A stretch of 30,307 nt of DNA. Source: a virus. The stretch lies in IMG/VR virus record IMGVR_UViG_3300023174_000486, positions 1-30,307 of that record; one strand, 5' to 3'. The notes under the pieces are model-generated. The model was not told where the DNA came from. It searched no databases and worked only from the letters and a program-made list of their open reading frames with translations. Below are positions 21,868 to 29,086 of this stretch, one piece after another (position 1 is the first letter of the stretch; each line of letters starts with the position of its first letter). Made by a program: the position numbers and the translations under genes.

Positions 21868-23406
21868 CTAGCTTGCCCGCTGCTGCATCACCCAATCCAG
21901 TGTGAAGGGCTTGGGCCCGGCTGCCAGCTGGCGCGGCTTTGGAACTCGGCTCACTGGCCGGGACTGGCAGGCATAGCGCGTATCGTCCCCGGCGTGGTCT
22001 TCCATGCGGGTGTCGATGTCCTCGGGCTTGGCCGGGTCGTGCATCAGCGCCGGGACCGTGCGCCACCAGTCGAAGCAGTCCTCGGTGATGAAGATCATGG
22101 GTTCTTCGTTTTCCATGCCTTCAAACGTCAAGCGCGCGTGCACCTGCTGCCATCCCACGATGCGGGTGTTATCGGCGGAGCGGAACCGAGGCCCCACGTT
22201 GGCCAGGGGCTGCTTGGGATCACATCGCAGCATCTTCTCCGCAATGCTCGGGCCGCCGTCTTCCTTCCACATGGCCGGGTCGGCCACGCTCAGGGTTTCA
22301 TCGACCGTCTCGCCGGCCTCGCGGTCCTTGATGCCCCGGCCCACAGCCTCAGCAGTGAGGCGCAATCCCTTGTCGGGCTTCGGCCGGCCGTTCTCGTCAC
22401 GCTGGCACCCGTACCACTCCCGGTAGCGCACCAATGCGCCGGCGGGCAGCATGCGCTCCGTGCCGTCCTTGAACTTGATCCACTCGGCCTCAGCGATGCA
22501 CCACCAGCCCACGCTGAAGGGCTTAGCGCTGCCCCAGTCCATCGAACGAAAGCGCGTCCAGTGCTTGGGCGGTGTGAAGCTGGGCAGCTTGTGTTTGTCC
22601 TCGCGGATATTGTCGAGATAGGCGCCGGCAACAATGTTCCAATCTCCGTGACGGTATGCCTTCACCAGTTCCTTGGAGCCCAGGCCCATCAAGCGCTTTT
22701 CATAGCCTGGGTCATCCTTCAGCAACTGCGGGTTGTCTTCCAGCTTGGCCGGGATGTATTGCCGGAGCATGCCGCCTTCGTCGTCGCTCATGGCCCGCAC
22801 CTCGAACGGGATCGTGCCGTCGATGAAAGTGGCCTTGACGAACTGGTGCCCCACGTTGCCCGGGTTACTGCCGCACAGGATCAGCGGAATCTTGGCGCGC
22901 AGATCCACGCCGAACTGCTTGGCAAACATCTCGATGGCGCCCGGAGGTATCACCAAGCCAGGCGCCCGCACCCGGTTGCGCAGGTAGCGATAAATCGTCT
23001 CGCTGAAGTGGGTCAGCTCATCGATCAGCAAAACGTGAATCTCGGCGCCCTGGTACTTGCTCACGTCCTTTTCATACTGGCAATGGCAGAGGTAGATCTT
23101 GGCGCCGTTCCAGAACCTGATTTCACGCTCAACGATGCGCACCCAGCCCGCCGCAATGAACGGGCCGAGCAGCACATGAAAAGACTTCGGCCCCTCCATG
23201 TGGTTTTTCTCAAGGTCATCGCTGAGCCGCCGGAATAGGTAGACCTGCAGGCCAGGGATCAGGCCGCAGAGGATGCAGGCCAGCGCACGCATGAAGAAAG
23301 ACTTACCGCCACCGGCCGCGCCGCCGTACAGGATCTCGTTGGCAGGCGACTTCAGCGCCCTGCTCTGCTTGGCGGTGAATTTGACGTTGAAGGTGGGTGC
23401 GGTCAT
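21868..23406 (-). CDS. Terminase large subunit
   Basis: A 512-residue DNA-packaging motor with ATPase and nuclease. Walker A is GGAAGGGKS (residues 28-36, K35), and Walker B with the catalytic acid is VLLIDELTHF (D129, E130). 'GDWNIVAGAYLD' (about 254-265) is the family linker motif. The RNase H-fold nuclease follows with acidic residues at D290 (RSMDWGS), D376 (VADPAMW) and D474/D475 in 'EDHAGDDTRYACQSRP'. The length is typical. The ATG overlaps the stop of the preceding gene as ATGA, so it is coupled to the early operon. All key residues are present. Similar terminases occur in headful-packaging podophages, though the packaging mode cannot be read from the sequence. Confidence 0.97.
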   Translation of the reverse strand: MTAPTFNVKFTAKQSRALKSPANEILYGGAAGGGKSFFMRALACILCGLIPGLQVYLFRRLSDDLEKNHMEGPKSFHVLLGPFIAAGWVRIVEREIRFWNGAKIYLCHCQYEKDVSKYQGAEIHVLLIDELTHFSETIYRYLRNRVRAPGLVIPPGAIEMFAKQFGVDLRAKIPLILCGSNPGNVGHQFVKATFIDGTIPFEVRAMSDDEGGMLRQYIPAKLEDNPQLLKDDPGYEKRLMGLGSKELVKAYRHGDWNIVAGAYLDNIREDKHKLPSFTPPKHWTRFRSMDWGSAKPFSVGWWCIAEAEWIKFKDGTERMLPAGALVRYREWYGCQRDENGRPKPDKGLRLTAEAVGRGIKDREAGETVDETLSVADPAMWKEDGGPSIAEKMLRCDPKQPLANVGPRFRSADNTRIVGWQQVHARLTFEGMENEEPMIFITEDCFDWWRTVPALMHDPAKPEDIDTRMEDHAGDDTRYACQSRPVSRVPKPRQLAAGPKPFTLDWVMQQRAS

Positions 23407-23747
23407 TCGCTGAGCGCCATAGCTGCTGCTGCTCGGACACCTGCACGCCGACGTGCGGCCTGCTTGTCACCTCCGTGTTTTGCGTACAGCTCGTAAATGT
23501 TTCGGCCAACAAACACGCATTCCAAGGTCCACTCCACGTCCAAGTCGCATGCAGCCTCCATACGAGCTTCGTCTCCGTCGTCTGTGAGCGGATTCCAGTA
23601 GCGGCGGGCATGGTCGCCGGGCTCGTAGTCATAGACCAGCCACAGACCCCAGAATGCACCGCTTTTTGGATGCGGCCTGGATTGCTCCGGGTCGTACTTG
23701 ATGCCCGCAGCCTTGGCCGCAAGCTCCAGCAATTCACGGTCTGTCAT
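23403..23747 (-). CDS. Small phage protein, MTDRELLELAAKAAG family
   Basis: A 114-residue protein with the opening 'MTDRELLELAAKAAGIKYD', a Trp/Gly-rich middle (FWGLWLVYDYEPGDHARRYW, then NPLTDDGDE) and an Ala/Arg helical end (AARRRAGVRAAAAMALSE). This pattern is shared by many small proteins of unknown function in phages of proteobacteria, often near ninX-type or terminase genes. The start at 23747 was preferred because it gives the family N-terminus and overlaps the preceding stop as TGATG; a TTG ten codons earlier is the alternative. The stop overlaps the terminase start as ATGA. The function is not known. Confidence 0.8.
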   Translation of the reverse strand: MTDRELLELAAKAAGIKYDPEQSRPHPKSGAFWGLWLVYDYEPGDHARRYWNPLTDDGDEARMEAACDLDVEWTLECVFVGRNIYELYAKHGGDKQAARRRAGVRAAAAMALSE

Positions 23748-23875
23748 CACTTGCACACCTCCGGCTTCGCCTTGCAATCCACCGGCATGACCCCGGCCTT
23801 GTCGTCGTCGGGCTCACTGCCGCCACCACAGCCGCACAGCACGGCCAGCATCAGAATGGAAATGATCGTTTTCAT
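23747..23875 (-). CDS. Small lipoprotein
   Basis: A 42-residue protein that is easily missed. The N-terminus MKTIISILMLAVLCGC is a lipoprotein signal: Lys2, a hydrophobic stretch of about 12 residues, and a lipobox ending L-C-G-C16. The mature part begins CGGGSEPDDDKAG and contains two further Cys near the C-terminus (V-D-C-K and V-C-K). The Asp-rich region after the lipidated Cys gives no Asp at +2, so the outer membrane is the likely site. It is locked into the operon on both sides, ATGA with the small terminase and TGATG with the next gene, which strongly supports translation. It could be a small outer spanin or a superinfection-exclusion lipoprotein. It lacks the Pro-rich body of Rz1. Confidence 0.75.
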   Translation of the reverse strand: MKTIISILMLAVLCGCGGGSEPDDDKAGVMPVDCKAKPEVCK

Positions 23876-24411
23876 GCTTCGCTCTCGCTTGTCACTGTCA
23901 CGTTGAACACGGGCGCCAGGTCGGCCATATCCGGCTGATCGCCCTTCTTGTCTTTGTTGGCCGCGAGCAGGTTCAAGGCAATCGAACTGCTGTCATTGGC
24001 CAGCTTGGTCAAGGCAGCCACGCCTCGCATGGCATCCATGCTTTCAGTGCTCAACACCTTGGCGTCGTCGATCTTGCTAACTTCAACATTGGCCAGGGCA
24101 GACAGCCGGTGCGAAGTTGCGGCACCCAGCTCAGCAGCCGCTGCCAAGCTCTGGCTGATGTTCTGCAGCTTCTCCGCAAGACTCAGTGCGCTGTACTGCT
24201 GGCGCGCCGGGAGTTCAGCTAATGCGGTCTGTGCTTCCGCAACCTTTTGCGCAACATTTCGCACTTGTTGCGAAACTTGCGAAACCCGGCGCGTTAGCTG
24301 CGATGGGTGCACATCAAATTCGCGCGCCAAGTCGCTTGCCTTTTCTCCCGCTGACATGCGGCGCTCGATGTCATCCCATTGCGCCTGGGTTAGCTTTGAA
24401 GGCCGAGCCAT
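23872..24411 (-). CDS. Terminase small subunit
   Basis: A 179-residue DNA-recognition subunit that would select the packaging site and feed DNA to the large subunit. Residues 5-45 (TQAQWDDIERRMSAGEKASD then LAREFDVHPSQLTRRV) form a homeodomain-like helix-turn-helix. A long helical coiled-coil region (45-130, with VSQQVRNVAQKVAEAQTALA) is typical of the oligomerising middle domain, and the C-terminal tail is acidic. The start at 24411 overlaps the previous stop as TGATG. It is three genes ahead of the large subunit instead of directly adjacent, with the lipoprotein and the 114-residue gene in between. The assignment rests on fold pattern and context. Confidence 0.8.
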   Translation of the reverse strand: MARPSKLTQAQWDDIERRMSAGEKASDLAREFDVHPSQLTRRVSQVSQQVRNVAQKVAEAQTALAELPARQQYSALSLAEKLQNISQSLAAAAELGAATSHRLSALANVEVSKIDDAKVLSTESMDAMRGVAALTKLANDSSSIALNLLAANKDKKGDQPDMADLAPVFNVTVTSESEA

Positions 24412-24740
24412 CAGGTCACCCCGCAATGTTCGTCCTCATCCCGCACGAATGGCAGGCTGAGGGGTTGGCCGGGCTCGATCACTTCGGCAATGCCTACCGT
24501 GATGGCATAGGCCGCCTGGTGCTCGCGGTACTGGCGCGGACAGTGAAGCGCGTACATGGCCAGGACGGTGCGGCCGTCGCTTTCCTTTGGTTCTCCACCT
24601 TCGGCCCATGCCCTGACGGTGCCCACATCTCGGCAGCATTTGCGCGCGACCGCGGACATGGAAACGCCGGCCGCCATCAGGTCGCGCAAGATGCGGAACC
24701 AATCGCGGCGGCGGTTATTCACTGGGATGGCTGATCTCAT
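24411..24740 (-). CDS. HTH DNA-binding protein
   Basis: A 109-residue protein with a helix-turn-helix at about residues 13-48 (RDWFRILRDLMAAGVSMSAV then ARKCCRDVGTVRAWAEG). A 'GGEPKESDGRTVLAMYALH' segment and a looser C-terminal tail follow. It probably binds DNA, either as a small regulator or as a partner of the small terminase encoded next. I do not recognise a named family. Overlaps on both sides (ATGA with ninG, TGATG with the small terminase) place it in the coupled operon. As the last gene before packaging genes it is a candidate for early-to-late control, which is inference. Confidence 0.75.
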   Translation of the reverse strand: MRSAIPVNNRRRDWFRILRDLMAAGVSMSAVARKCCRDVGTVRAWAEGGEPKESDGRTVLAMYALHCPRQYREHQAAYAITVGIAEVIEPGQPLSLPFVRDEDEHCGVT

Positions 24741-25390
24741 AGCTGTTTCTCCAGTTCTCGGGCCTTAGCCCTGTAGCCGTCACGTATTGCCCGCAGTTCG
24801 TCGTGTTGCCACTTGTGCGGCTTGTTGTCGTTCTCAAGCGCCAGATACGCCGCCTCGCCAATGCGTTTGATTGCTGCCTCGCGCATGACATGGGGCAGGG
24901 TTCCGCCTGGTGCGTTGCAGGGCTTGCATTGGCCGTGCACGTTCAACTCGTTGAAGCGCAGATGACTGGCTACTGAGCGGGCGCGAACGTGTCCGGCGTC
25001 GAACCCTCCGCCAATGCCGCCCATGGTCAGCAGGTCACCGCACACAATGCAGCCCTTTCCCTGGTCGCGTAGCCTGATGTACTTGTTAAAGGCGTCTTGC
25101 GCTTCAGTGATCAAGTCCGGGATTCTTTTCAGGCGCTCGCGTGTCGCCCTATCCTTTGCTCGCTCTTCTTTAGCTGCCTTAAGCGCGGCCGTACCCCGAT
25201 CTTTTTCAGCCTGCCACTTCCCGACTGAGCCGGCGCAATCTGGGCCGCACGCGATTTGCTTGGCAAGCAGCGGAGTGAAATACTGCCCACACCCGCCCTT
25301 TTTGACGGGGCACTTCCTAACCTTGGCTGATGCCCTGGCCGCACTCGTGTCACGGAGAGGGGCGCTGCGCTTCATGGGGGTTCGCTTCAT
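24737..25390 (-). CDS. ninG: NinG/Rap-type recombination protein
   Basis: A 217-residue member of the NinG (Rap) family, Holliday-junction and D-loop endonucleases that help phage recombination. Zinc-type cysteines are visible near the start (C39 and C46 in KCPVKKGGCGQYF, then ACGPDC). The HNH-like core follows: KGCIVCGD (about 126-132), 'GFDAGHVRARSVASHLRFNE' (about 140-160), then 'NVHGQCKPCNAPGG'. These match the family signature C-x2-C ... AGH ... LRF-x-E ... C-x2-CN. The start at 25390 was preferred because it overlaps the ninB stop as ATGA; upstream starts lie inside ninB. The length is close to lambda NinG. Confidence 0.92.
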   Translation of the reverse strand: MKRTPMKRSAPLRDTSAARASAKVRKCPVKKGGCGQYFTPLLAKQIACGPDCAGSVGKWQAEKDRGTAALKAAKEERAKDRATRERLKRIPDLITEAQDAFNKYIRLRDQGKGCIVCGDLLTMGGIGGGFDAGHVRARSVASHLRFNELNVHGQCKPCNAPGGTLPHVMREAAIKRIGEAAYLALENDNKPHKWQHDELRAIRDGYRAKARELEKQL

Positions 25391-25866
25391 GCTGTGCATG
25401 CCTCGCGCTTGGCCGGCGCGCAGCACTCATCCGGCACATCGCGCCCAAGGCTGGTTCGGCGCCACTGCACATCCCGGCCTGCTCCGAAGGCGTGCGCCAG
25501 CTCAATCACCGCCGTCATTTCCGCAATGGTCATGTCCGAGGTGCTAGAGCCGCGGCCAATGGCGACAAAGCCGGTGCCGTCCATGTTGGGCACCAAGTCC
25601 TGGCCGTTCAGGTGTGCGGTGAGGTAGTCCTTCCAGGCTTCGGGCTTGAGTCGGCGGGTGCCATCCCACTTCACTTGCTCCGAGAGGTCAGTGAGGCAGG
25701 ACCACATCAGGCTGTTCTGCGCCAGGCTGCGGGTTTCCTTGCGCACCGTCAGCGTGAGCTTGTGACCGCCCAACAGCATGGCCTTAATCCACGCCCAGGC
25801 TTGGGCGAGTTGAGGCGCTGCGGTCTGGGCGTCTTGAAGGCTCAGTGTTAGGCGGTCGTTGCTCAT
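25387..25866 (-). CDS. ninB: NinB/Orf-type recombination mediator
   Basis: A 159-residue member of the NinB (lambda Orf) family, single-strand DNA-binding accessory proteins that act like RecFOR mediators in phage recombination. Signature blocks are 'RSLAQNSLMWSCLTDLSEQV' (46-65), 'PEAWKDYLTAHLNGQDLVP' (about 75-93), 'GTGFVAIGRGSSTSDMT' and 'EMTAVIELAHAFGAGRDVQW'. Two Cys near the C-terminus are part of a short tail beyond the usual family end. It lies between a wHTH-like gene and ninG with ATGA overlaps on both sides, matching the nin-region pairing seen in lambdoid phages. Confidence 0.93.
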   Translation of the reverse strand: MSNDRLTLSLQDAQTAAPQLAQAWAWIKAMLLGGHKLTLTVRKETRSLAQNSLMWSCLTDLSEQVKWDGTRRLKPEAWKDYLTAHLNGQDLVPNMDGTGFVAIGRGSSTSDMTIAEMTAVIELAHAFGAGRDVQWRRTSLGRDVPDECCAPAKREACTA

Positions 25867-26381
25867 GCCGCCGCCATTGCCGCGCAGCTCGCCGGCTCAA
25901 ATGCGTAAACGCCGATTGGCAACGGCTTGATGCTGGCCGGGTCAACGTAGTGCTTGATGCCCATGTTCGGAGCGTGGCCCAGGCGCTGAATCTTCTTTTG
26001 GTCTTCTGCGGTCAGCTCATAGCCGGTGTAGTTGCTGGCCTTCAGTGCCGCGGCCTTTTCGTTGTCGCGGCGCAGACTGTCGGCGTATTCCGCTTGCTTA
26101 GCCTGCTTCTGGCTTGGGCGGCTAATGGTGATGTTGATCCTCTTTGGCGCTGCGCCGATCACAACGCCGTGATCTGGGTTGAACTGGTGCCCCTCCTTCC
26201 CATCGGTCTTGAGGATGCCGAGGTTGCGCAGTTTGCAGATGGCATCGCTGACCAAACCGTATTTGATGTTCAGCATTCCCGCCGCTGCCCCAGTGGTGTA
26301 TTGCAGGGGGTAGTAGCGCTTGAAGAAGTCCATCACTTTCTTGGAGACGGACTTCGGGGCGGGTTGGTAATACTTGGTCAT
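25863..26381 (-). CDS. Winged-helix-like hypothetical protein
   Basis: A 172-residue protein. Residues 11-70 (SVSKKVMDFFKRYYPLQYTT then GAAAGMLNIKYGLVSDAICK and LRNLGILKTDGKEGHQF) have the helix pattern of a winged helix-turn-helix. A basic linker (about 80-115) and a C-terminal region with 'YELTAEDQKKIQRLGHAPNM' follow. It probably binds DNA and might act in replication or regulation, but no family is recognised. The ATG at 26381 follows the SSB stop in a TAATCATG junction; longer starts would lie within the SSB gene. Its stop overlaps ninB as ATGA. Confidence 0.75.
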   Translation of the reverse strand: MTKYYQPAPKSVSKKVMDFFKRYYPLQYTTGAAAGMLNIKYGLVSDAICKLRNLGILKTDGKEGHQFNPDHGVVIGAAPKRINITISRPSQKQAKQAEYADSLRRDNEKAAALKASNYTGYELTAEDQKKIQRLGHAPNMGIKHYVDPASIKPLPIGVYAFEPASCAAMAAA

Positions 26382-26383
26382 GA

Positions 26384-26962
26384 TTAGCCTCCGAAGTTGG
26401 CGCGGTTCATGCGGCGGGTCTTGCTGTTGGCAACAGCGAAGTCGCATAGGTTCAAGGCGAACGGAATGTCGTCGTCCATGTCCGAGAAGCCGGTGCCAGC
26501 ACTCCACCCTGCAGCATCTCCCGTGCGGGCCGGCGTGCCGCCCGTGCCGTAACCAGCAGCCTCGCCAGGCCGGCGCGGTGCCGGTGCGCGGGGGGCTGGA
26601 GCGGGAGCGGGAGCGCGGGCCGGGGCAGCGCCATCGCCTTCTTCGCGGGGTTGGCTGATCGAAAATTCAATGCTCACCACGCGGCCAACAAGCGAGTGGC
26701 CCTTGCCGTTCTTGCCTTCGAACTCCTGAATATTCACGTCCTGCAAGACGGCGACGATGCCCTTACCCTTTGTCAGATATGGCGCGAGCGCTTCGGCCTG
26801 CTTGCCCCAAAGCGTGGCCTTGACCCATTGAGTCGGCTGCTCGCCGTCCACTTTTCTGCCGTAGTTGCAGGCGATGGCAATATCAGCCACGGCCTCGCCG
26901 CTGGGGATGAAACGGAGTTCAACGTCTCGGCCAATGCGGCCATGTGCGATTGCGTTCAGCAT
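26384..26962 (-). CDS. ssb: Single-stranded DNA-binding protein
   Basis: A 192-residue SSB that coats single strands during phage replication and recombination. The OB fold covers residues 1-105 with the usual opening (NAIAHGRIGRDVELRF), 'VKATLWGKQAEALAPYLTKG' and 'FSISQ'. A flexible Ala/Pro/Gly/Arg linker covers 108-158. The acidic interaction tip DMDDDIPF is at 161-168 but is not terminal: 24 further residues follow (ALNLCDFAVANSKTRRMNRA then NFGG). In most SSBs IPF is the last triplet. The start is 15 nt after the helicase stop; the stop is 2 nt before the next gene. Confidence 0.93.
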   Translation of the reverse strand: MLNAIAHGRIGRDVELRFIPSGEAVADIAIACNYGRKVDGEQPTQWVKATLWGKQAEALAPYLTKGKGIVAVLQDVNIQEFEGKNGKGHSLVGRVVSIEFSISQPREEGDGAAPARAPAPAPAPRAPAPRRPGEAAGYGTGGTPARTGDAAGWSAGTGFSDMDDDIPFALNLCDFAVANSKTRRMNRANFGG

Positions 26963-26976
26963 GCTTTCTCCTTGGG

Positions 26977-27942
26977 TTAATAGGTCTTCTGGCGCTCAAG
27001 GTGAGGCCAGGGGTTCATGTCAATCGTGCTGTTGGGGTAGGCCGTGTACTGCATGGATTCCGGGTCGAACCAGAGCTTGATTGCGCCCTCCCACCCGGTG
27101 CCGTTGCGCTGCTTGCGGCAAAAAATGATGGTGTCGGGGTCTTCTTCGTTGACCATCTTTCCGGCCTGGCGGTCTAGTTCCTTTTGCTTGTTCCGCCAAA
27201 CCAACATCAGGTTGTCCACTTGGTCTGTGATCGATCCGGACCCCTTCACATCGTTCTTGTCGGGCTGGTCGGTCTCCTTGCCGGACTTGCGTAAGTGGTG
27301 GACAAGGTGGATGTGCGCGGAGTAGTCGCGGCCGATGGCGGTCAACTCGTCGACCAGCTTTTTCTGGCCGTTGTAATCGTCCTCGCCAGCCACGCACTTC
27401 ATGAGCGAGTCAATGACCATGTGCCGAATGCCAAGCTCCTTGAAGCAATAGCGAGTCACAGCACAGATCCGGTCAGCGTTGACGGTACCCTGCTGGTCAT
27501 ACAGCCACAGATGCTTCTCGCAGAGGGCCGCAAACTGCTCGTAGATGTCGCGCAGCACGGCCACTTCCTCAGGCCTTGGCTCCGCATCATTCAGGCCCAT
27601 GAACTGGCGCACCATGCGATGCAAGGTCTTGCGCGGCTTCATCTCGAAGCTGGCAATGCACACCTTTTCGCCCTGGGCCACCAGCGAGGCCGCTGCCATG
27701 CCAGTGACGGCGCTCTTGCCGTGTCCGTTGACGCCAGCCCATAAAGTCGCCTCGCCGTGGCGGAACTTGAAGATCTTGTGCGTCTTCTCCCATGGCAGAT
27801 ATGACCCAGGCTCCACCGCGTCAGGCCGGCCAAGGTCTGCCGCCATCACCTTGAGGTATTCGCCGGCTGGGCGAACCTTCGAGGCCGTTTCCGTCTCGCG
27901 CTCGTAGGCTGACCAATCAATGTCGTCAGGGATGAGGTTCAT
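26977..27942 (-). CDS. DnaB/RecA-fold replicative helicase
   Basis: A 321-residue ATPase of the RecA/DnaB-C superfamily that would unwind DNA at the phage replication fork. Walker A is AGVNGHGKSA (about 69-78, K76). The catalytic Glu region is CIASFEM (E100), Walker B is HMVIDSL (D178), and the His/Arg sensor block is AHIHLVHHLRKS (209-220). 'GSGSITDQVDNLMLVWRNK' (about 230-250) is also typical of this helicase group. It lacks the DnaB N-terminal domain and is shorter than full DnaB. The start at 27942 overlaps the preceding stop as ATGA. Coming after the initiator gene, it makes an initiator-helicase pair like P22 gp18-gp12, a comparison based on gene order. Confidence 0.9.
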   Translation of the reverse strand: MNLIPDDIDWSAYERETETASKVRPAGEYLKVMAADLGRPDAVEPGSYLPWEKTHKIFKFRHGEATLWAGVNGHGKSAVTGMAAASLVAQGEKVCIASFEMKPRKTLHRMVRQFMGLNDAEPRPEEVAVLRDIYEQFAALCEKHLWLYDQQGTVNADRICAVTRYCFKELGIRHMVIDSLMKCVAGEDDYNGQKKLVDELTAIGRDYSAHIHLVHHLRKSGKETDQPDKNDVKGSGSITDQVDNLMLVWRNKQKELDRQAGKMVNEEDPDTIIFCRKQRNGTGWEGAIKLWFDPESMQYTAYPNSTIDMNPWPHLERQKTY

Positions 27943-28241
27943 TGATCCACCCCCATCAACCGCAAGTGCCGCCACGGTGCGCCGTCAGCCTTGGCAATGA
28001 CGGTTGATGCCCCCGCCTTGACTGCGGCATCTGCCCACCGGCTGACTGCATCGCCGTCTTTGCCTTGAACGACCACAAACAGGTCGACCAGCGCCCGCAA
28101 ATCCAAAAGCTCAGGAACGTCCGTTAGTTCAATCCGAATGTCGCCAAGCCACCCCTCTAGCTGGTGGGTGTCAGATAGCGCAACGTAGGGTGGTTTCATG
28201 CCCTTCCTGCGTGCTTCAACAACTTGATCGAGGCCGCGCAT
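27939..28241 (-). CDS. Small hypothetical protein between initiator and helicase
   Basis: A 100-residue protein with mixed alpha/beta character: 'MRGLDQVVEARRKGMKPPYV' (basic start), 'RIELTDVPELLDLRALVDLF' then VVVQ in the middle, and 'AVSRWADAAVKAGASTVIA' near the end. No catalytic motif or membrane segment is visible. It overlaps the initiator stop as TGATG and the helicase start as ATGA. Its place suggests a replication accessory factor such as a loader, but there is no sequence evidence for that role. Confidence 0.7.
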   Translation of the reverse strand: MRGLDQVVEARRKGMKPPYVALSDTHQLEGWLGDIRIELTDVPELLDLRALVDLFVVVQGKDGDAVSRWADAAVKAGASTVIAKADGAPWRHLRLMGVDQ

Positions 28242-29086
28242 CAGATGGCTCCAATCAAATTCAGCGTCGAGGCCGGTTCGGAAACCCCGGCGCCTTCCCA
28301 GCGGCGCTGGTTCAGGTAGACCAGCGGGGCCGGGATGAACTCGCCGCCGTTCTTGGTCCAGGCTTGAGACGTCTTGAGGCTGTTGACATGCCGGATTACG
28401 TCAGCGGCTACTGACTCGACCTTCTGCTTCTTCCAAACTTCGAGGCATTTGCCCTTGGACTGCTTTCGAGTGGTTGCAGGCCAAATCTCCCAGAACTCCG
28501 AAAATCCATCGGGCTCCCCCTTGGGGGTAGGGGGTTTTATCTCTTCTCTTCTCTTCTCTTCTCTGCGGTTACTCGTTACGTCACCAGTTACGTAATTCGT
28601 TACGTCACTGGTGACGTAACGCTTTGCGGAAGATTCAGATAGATCGGACTTCTTGCGCTCGCGGTATTCCTTTTGTCGCTGAGCCGCGCTCTTTGCGCCT
28701 GCGCTTCTCAGTTCGCCGGATGTGTTGTATTCCTCGAAATTCGGTAGCGCTACGGTGAACTCTTGATCATCAAAATAGGCCCATCCAACCGACTCCATAG
28801 CCTCACCGAAGCCTGGAATGCCAACCATGTCGTCGATGTCGGCAAGGTCAGCGCCACGGAACACACCGTCCTTTGTGTGTTCGTTTGCTGCCCCCCAAAT
28901 AACGAGTAACGCAGACACCGTAACGTGTCGCATAACGTTACGCGTAACGATGTCACGCATACTTCCGTGAAATCCGGTCGTAAGCGCGGCACTTACCTTT
29001 TCCGAACACTCAAGCGCCCTGGCAATCCCATTGACCTTTGGATTTGTCAGGAGTGAAGTTCTCATCTTGATCCAGTCACCAGACAT
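28241..29086 (-). CDS. Phage replication initiator (O-like)
   Basis: A 281-residue replication protein. The N-terminal 110 residues (MSGDWIKMRTSLLTNPKVNG onwards) match the DNA-binding start of phage replisome organiser proteins. A low-complexity linker follows (150-190), containing YVTSDVTNYVTGDVTSN and an Arg/Glu/Lys tract. The C-terminal domain (193-265) has 'FWEIWPATTRKQSKGKCLEV' and ends with 'IPAPLVYLNQRRWEG', the pattern of helicase-interacting C-domains. The linker codons form 24-bp tandem repeats, a likely origin within the gene, as in lambda O. The start overlaps the preceding stop as TGATG, and the helicase gene is two genes downstream. Confidence 0.85.
   Translation of the reverse strand: MSGDWIKMRTSLLTNPKVNGIARALECSEKVSAALTTGFHGSMRDIVTRNVMRHVTVSALLVIWGAANEHTKDGVFRGADLADIDDMVGIPGFGEAMESVGWAYFDDQEFTVALPNFEEYNTSGELRSAGAKSAAQRQKEYRERKKSDLSESSAKRYVTSDVTNYVTGDVTSNRREEKRREEIKPPTPKGEPDGFSEFWEIWPATTRKQSKGKCLEVWKKQKVESVAADVIRHVNSLKTSQAWTKNGGEFIPAPLVYLNQRRWEGAGVSEPASTLNLIGAI
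28541..28564. repeat. CTCTT tandem repeats (purine tract) beside iterons
   Basis: CTCTT is repeated almost five times at 28541-28564. On the coding strand this is a pure-purine AAGAG tract encoding the Arg/Glu/Lys stretch. It lies 8 nt from the iteron-like repeats. Strand-asymmetric tracts often form part of the melting region of phage origins, so it may belong to the putative origin. Its length could vary by slippage. Confidence 0.6.
28572..28619 (-). repeat. Two 24-bp tandem iteron-like repeats
   Basis: Read on the - strand, 28619-28596 and 28595-28572 are direct repeats of 24 bp with 20 identical positions. Each has the form TTACGT(C/A)AC(C/T)(A/G)GTGACGTAACGA(A/G). The plus-strand span 28598-28621 is also a perfect palindrome, CGTTACGTCAC-TG-GTGACGTAACG. 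They sit in the linker-coding part of the initiator gene. By analogy with lambda O they are candidate initiator-binding sites. Confidence 0.7.
28899..28949. repeat. Second cluster of TAACG/CGTTA motifs
   Basis: Within about 50 bp there are five copies of TAACG (28900, 28907, 28921, 28933 and 28945 as first bases) and one of CGTTA (28936-28940). The same pentamer forms the core of the iteron-like repeats 300 bp away. This cluster lies in the N-terminal part of the initiator gene. It may be a secondary binding region or reflect codon bias. Confidence 0.5.

Noticed and set aside
21193-23238. A 681-codon open frame on the + strand
   Set aside because: It is antisense to the large terminase, whose Walker and nuclease motifs are clear. 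The + strand translation is Arg/His/Pro-rich with no domain, a typical shadow of a GC-rich gene.
28541-28621. CRISPR-like array
   Set aside because: The repeats are two directly adjacent 24-mers and a 5-nt tandem tract, with no spacers and no cas genes nearby. They fit iterons.
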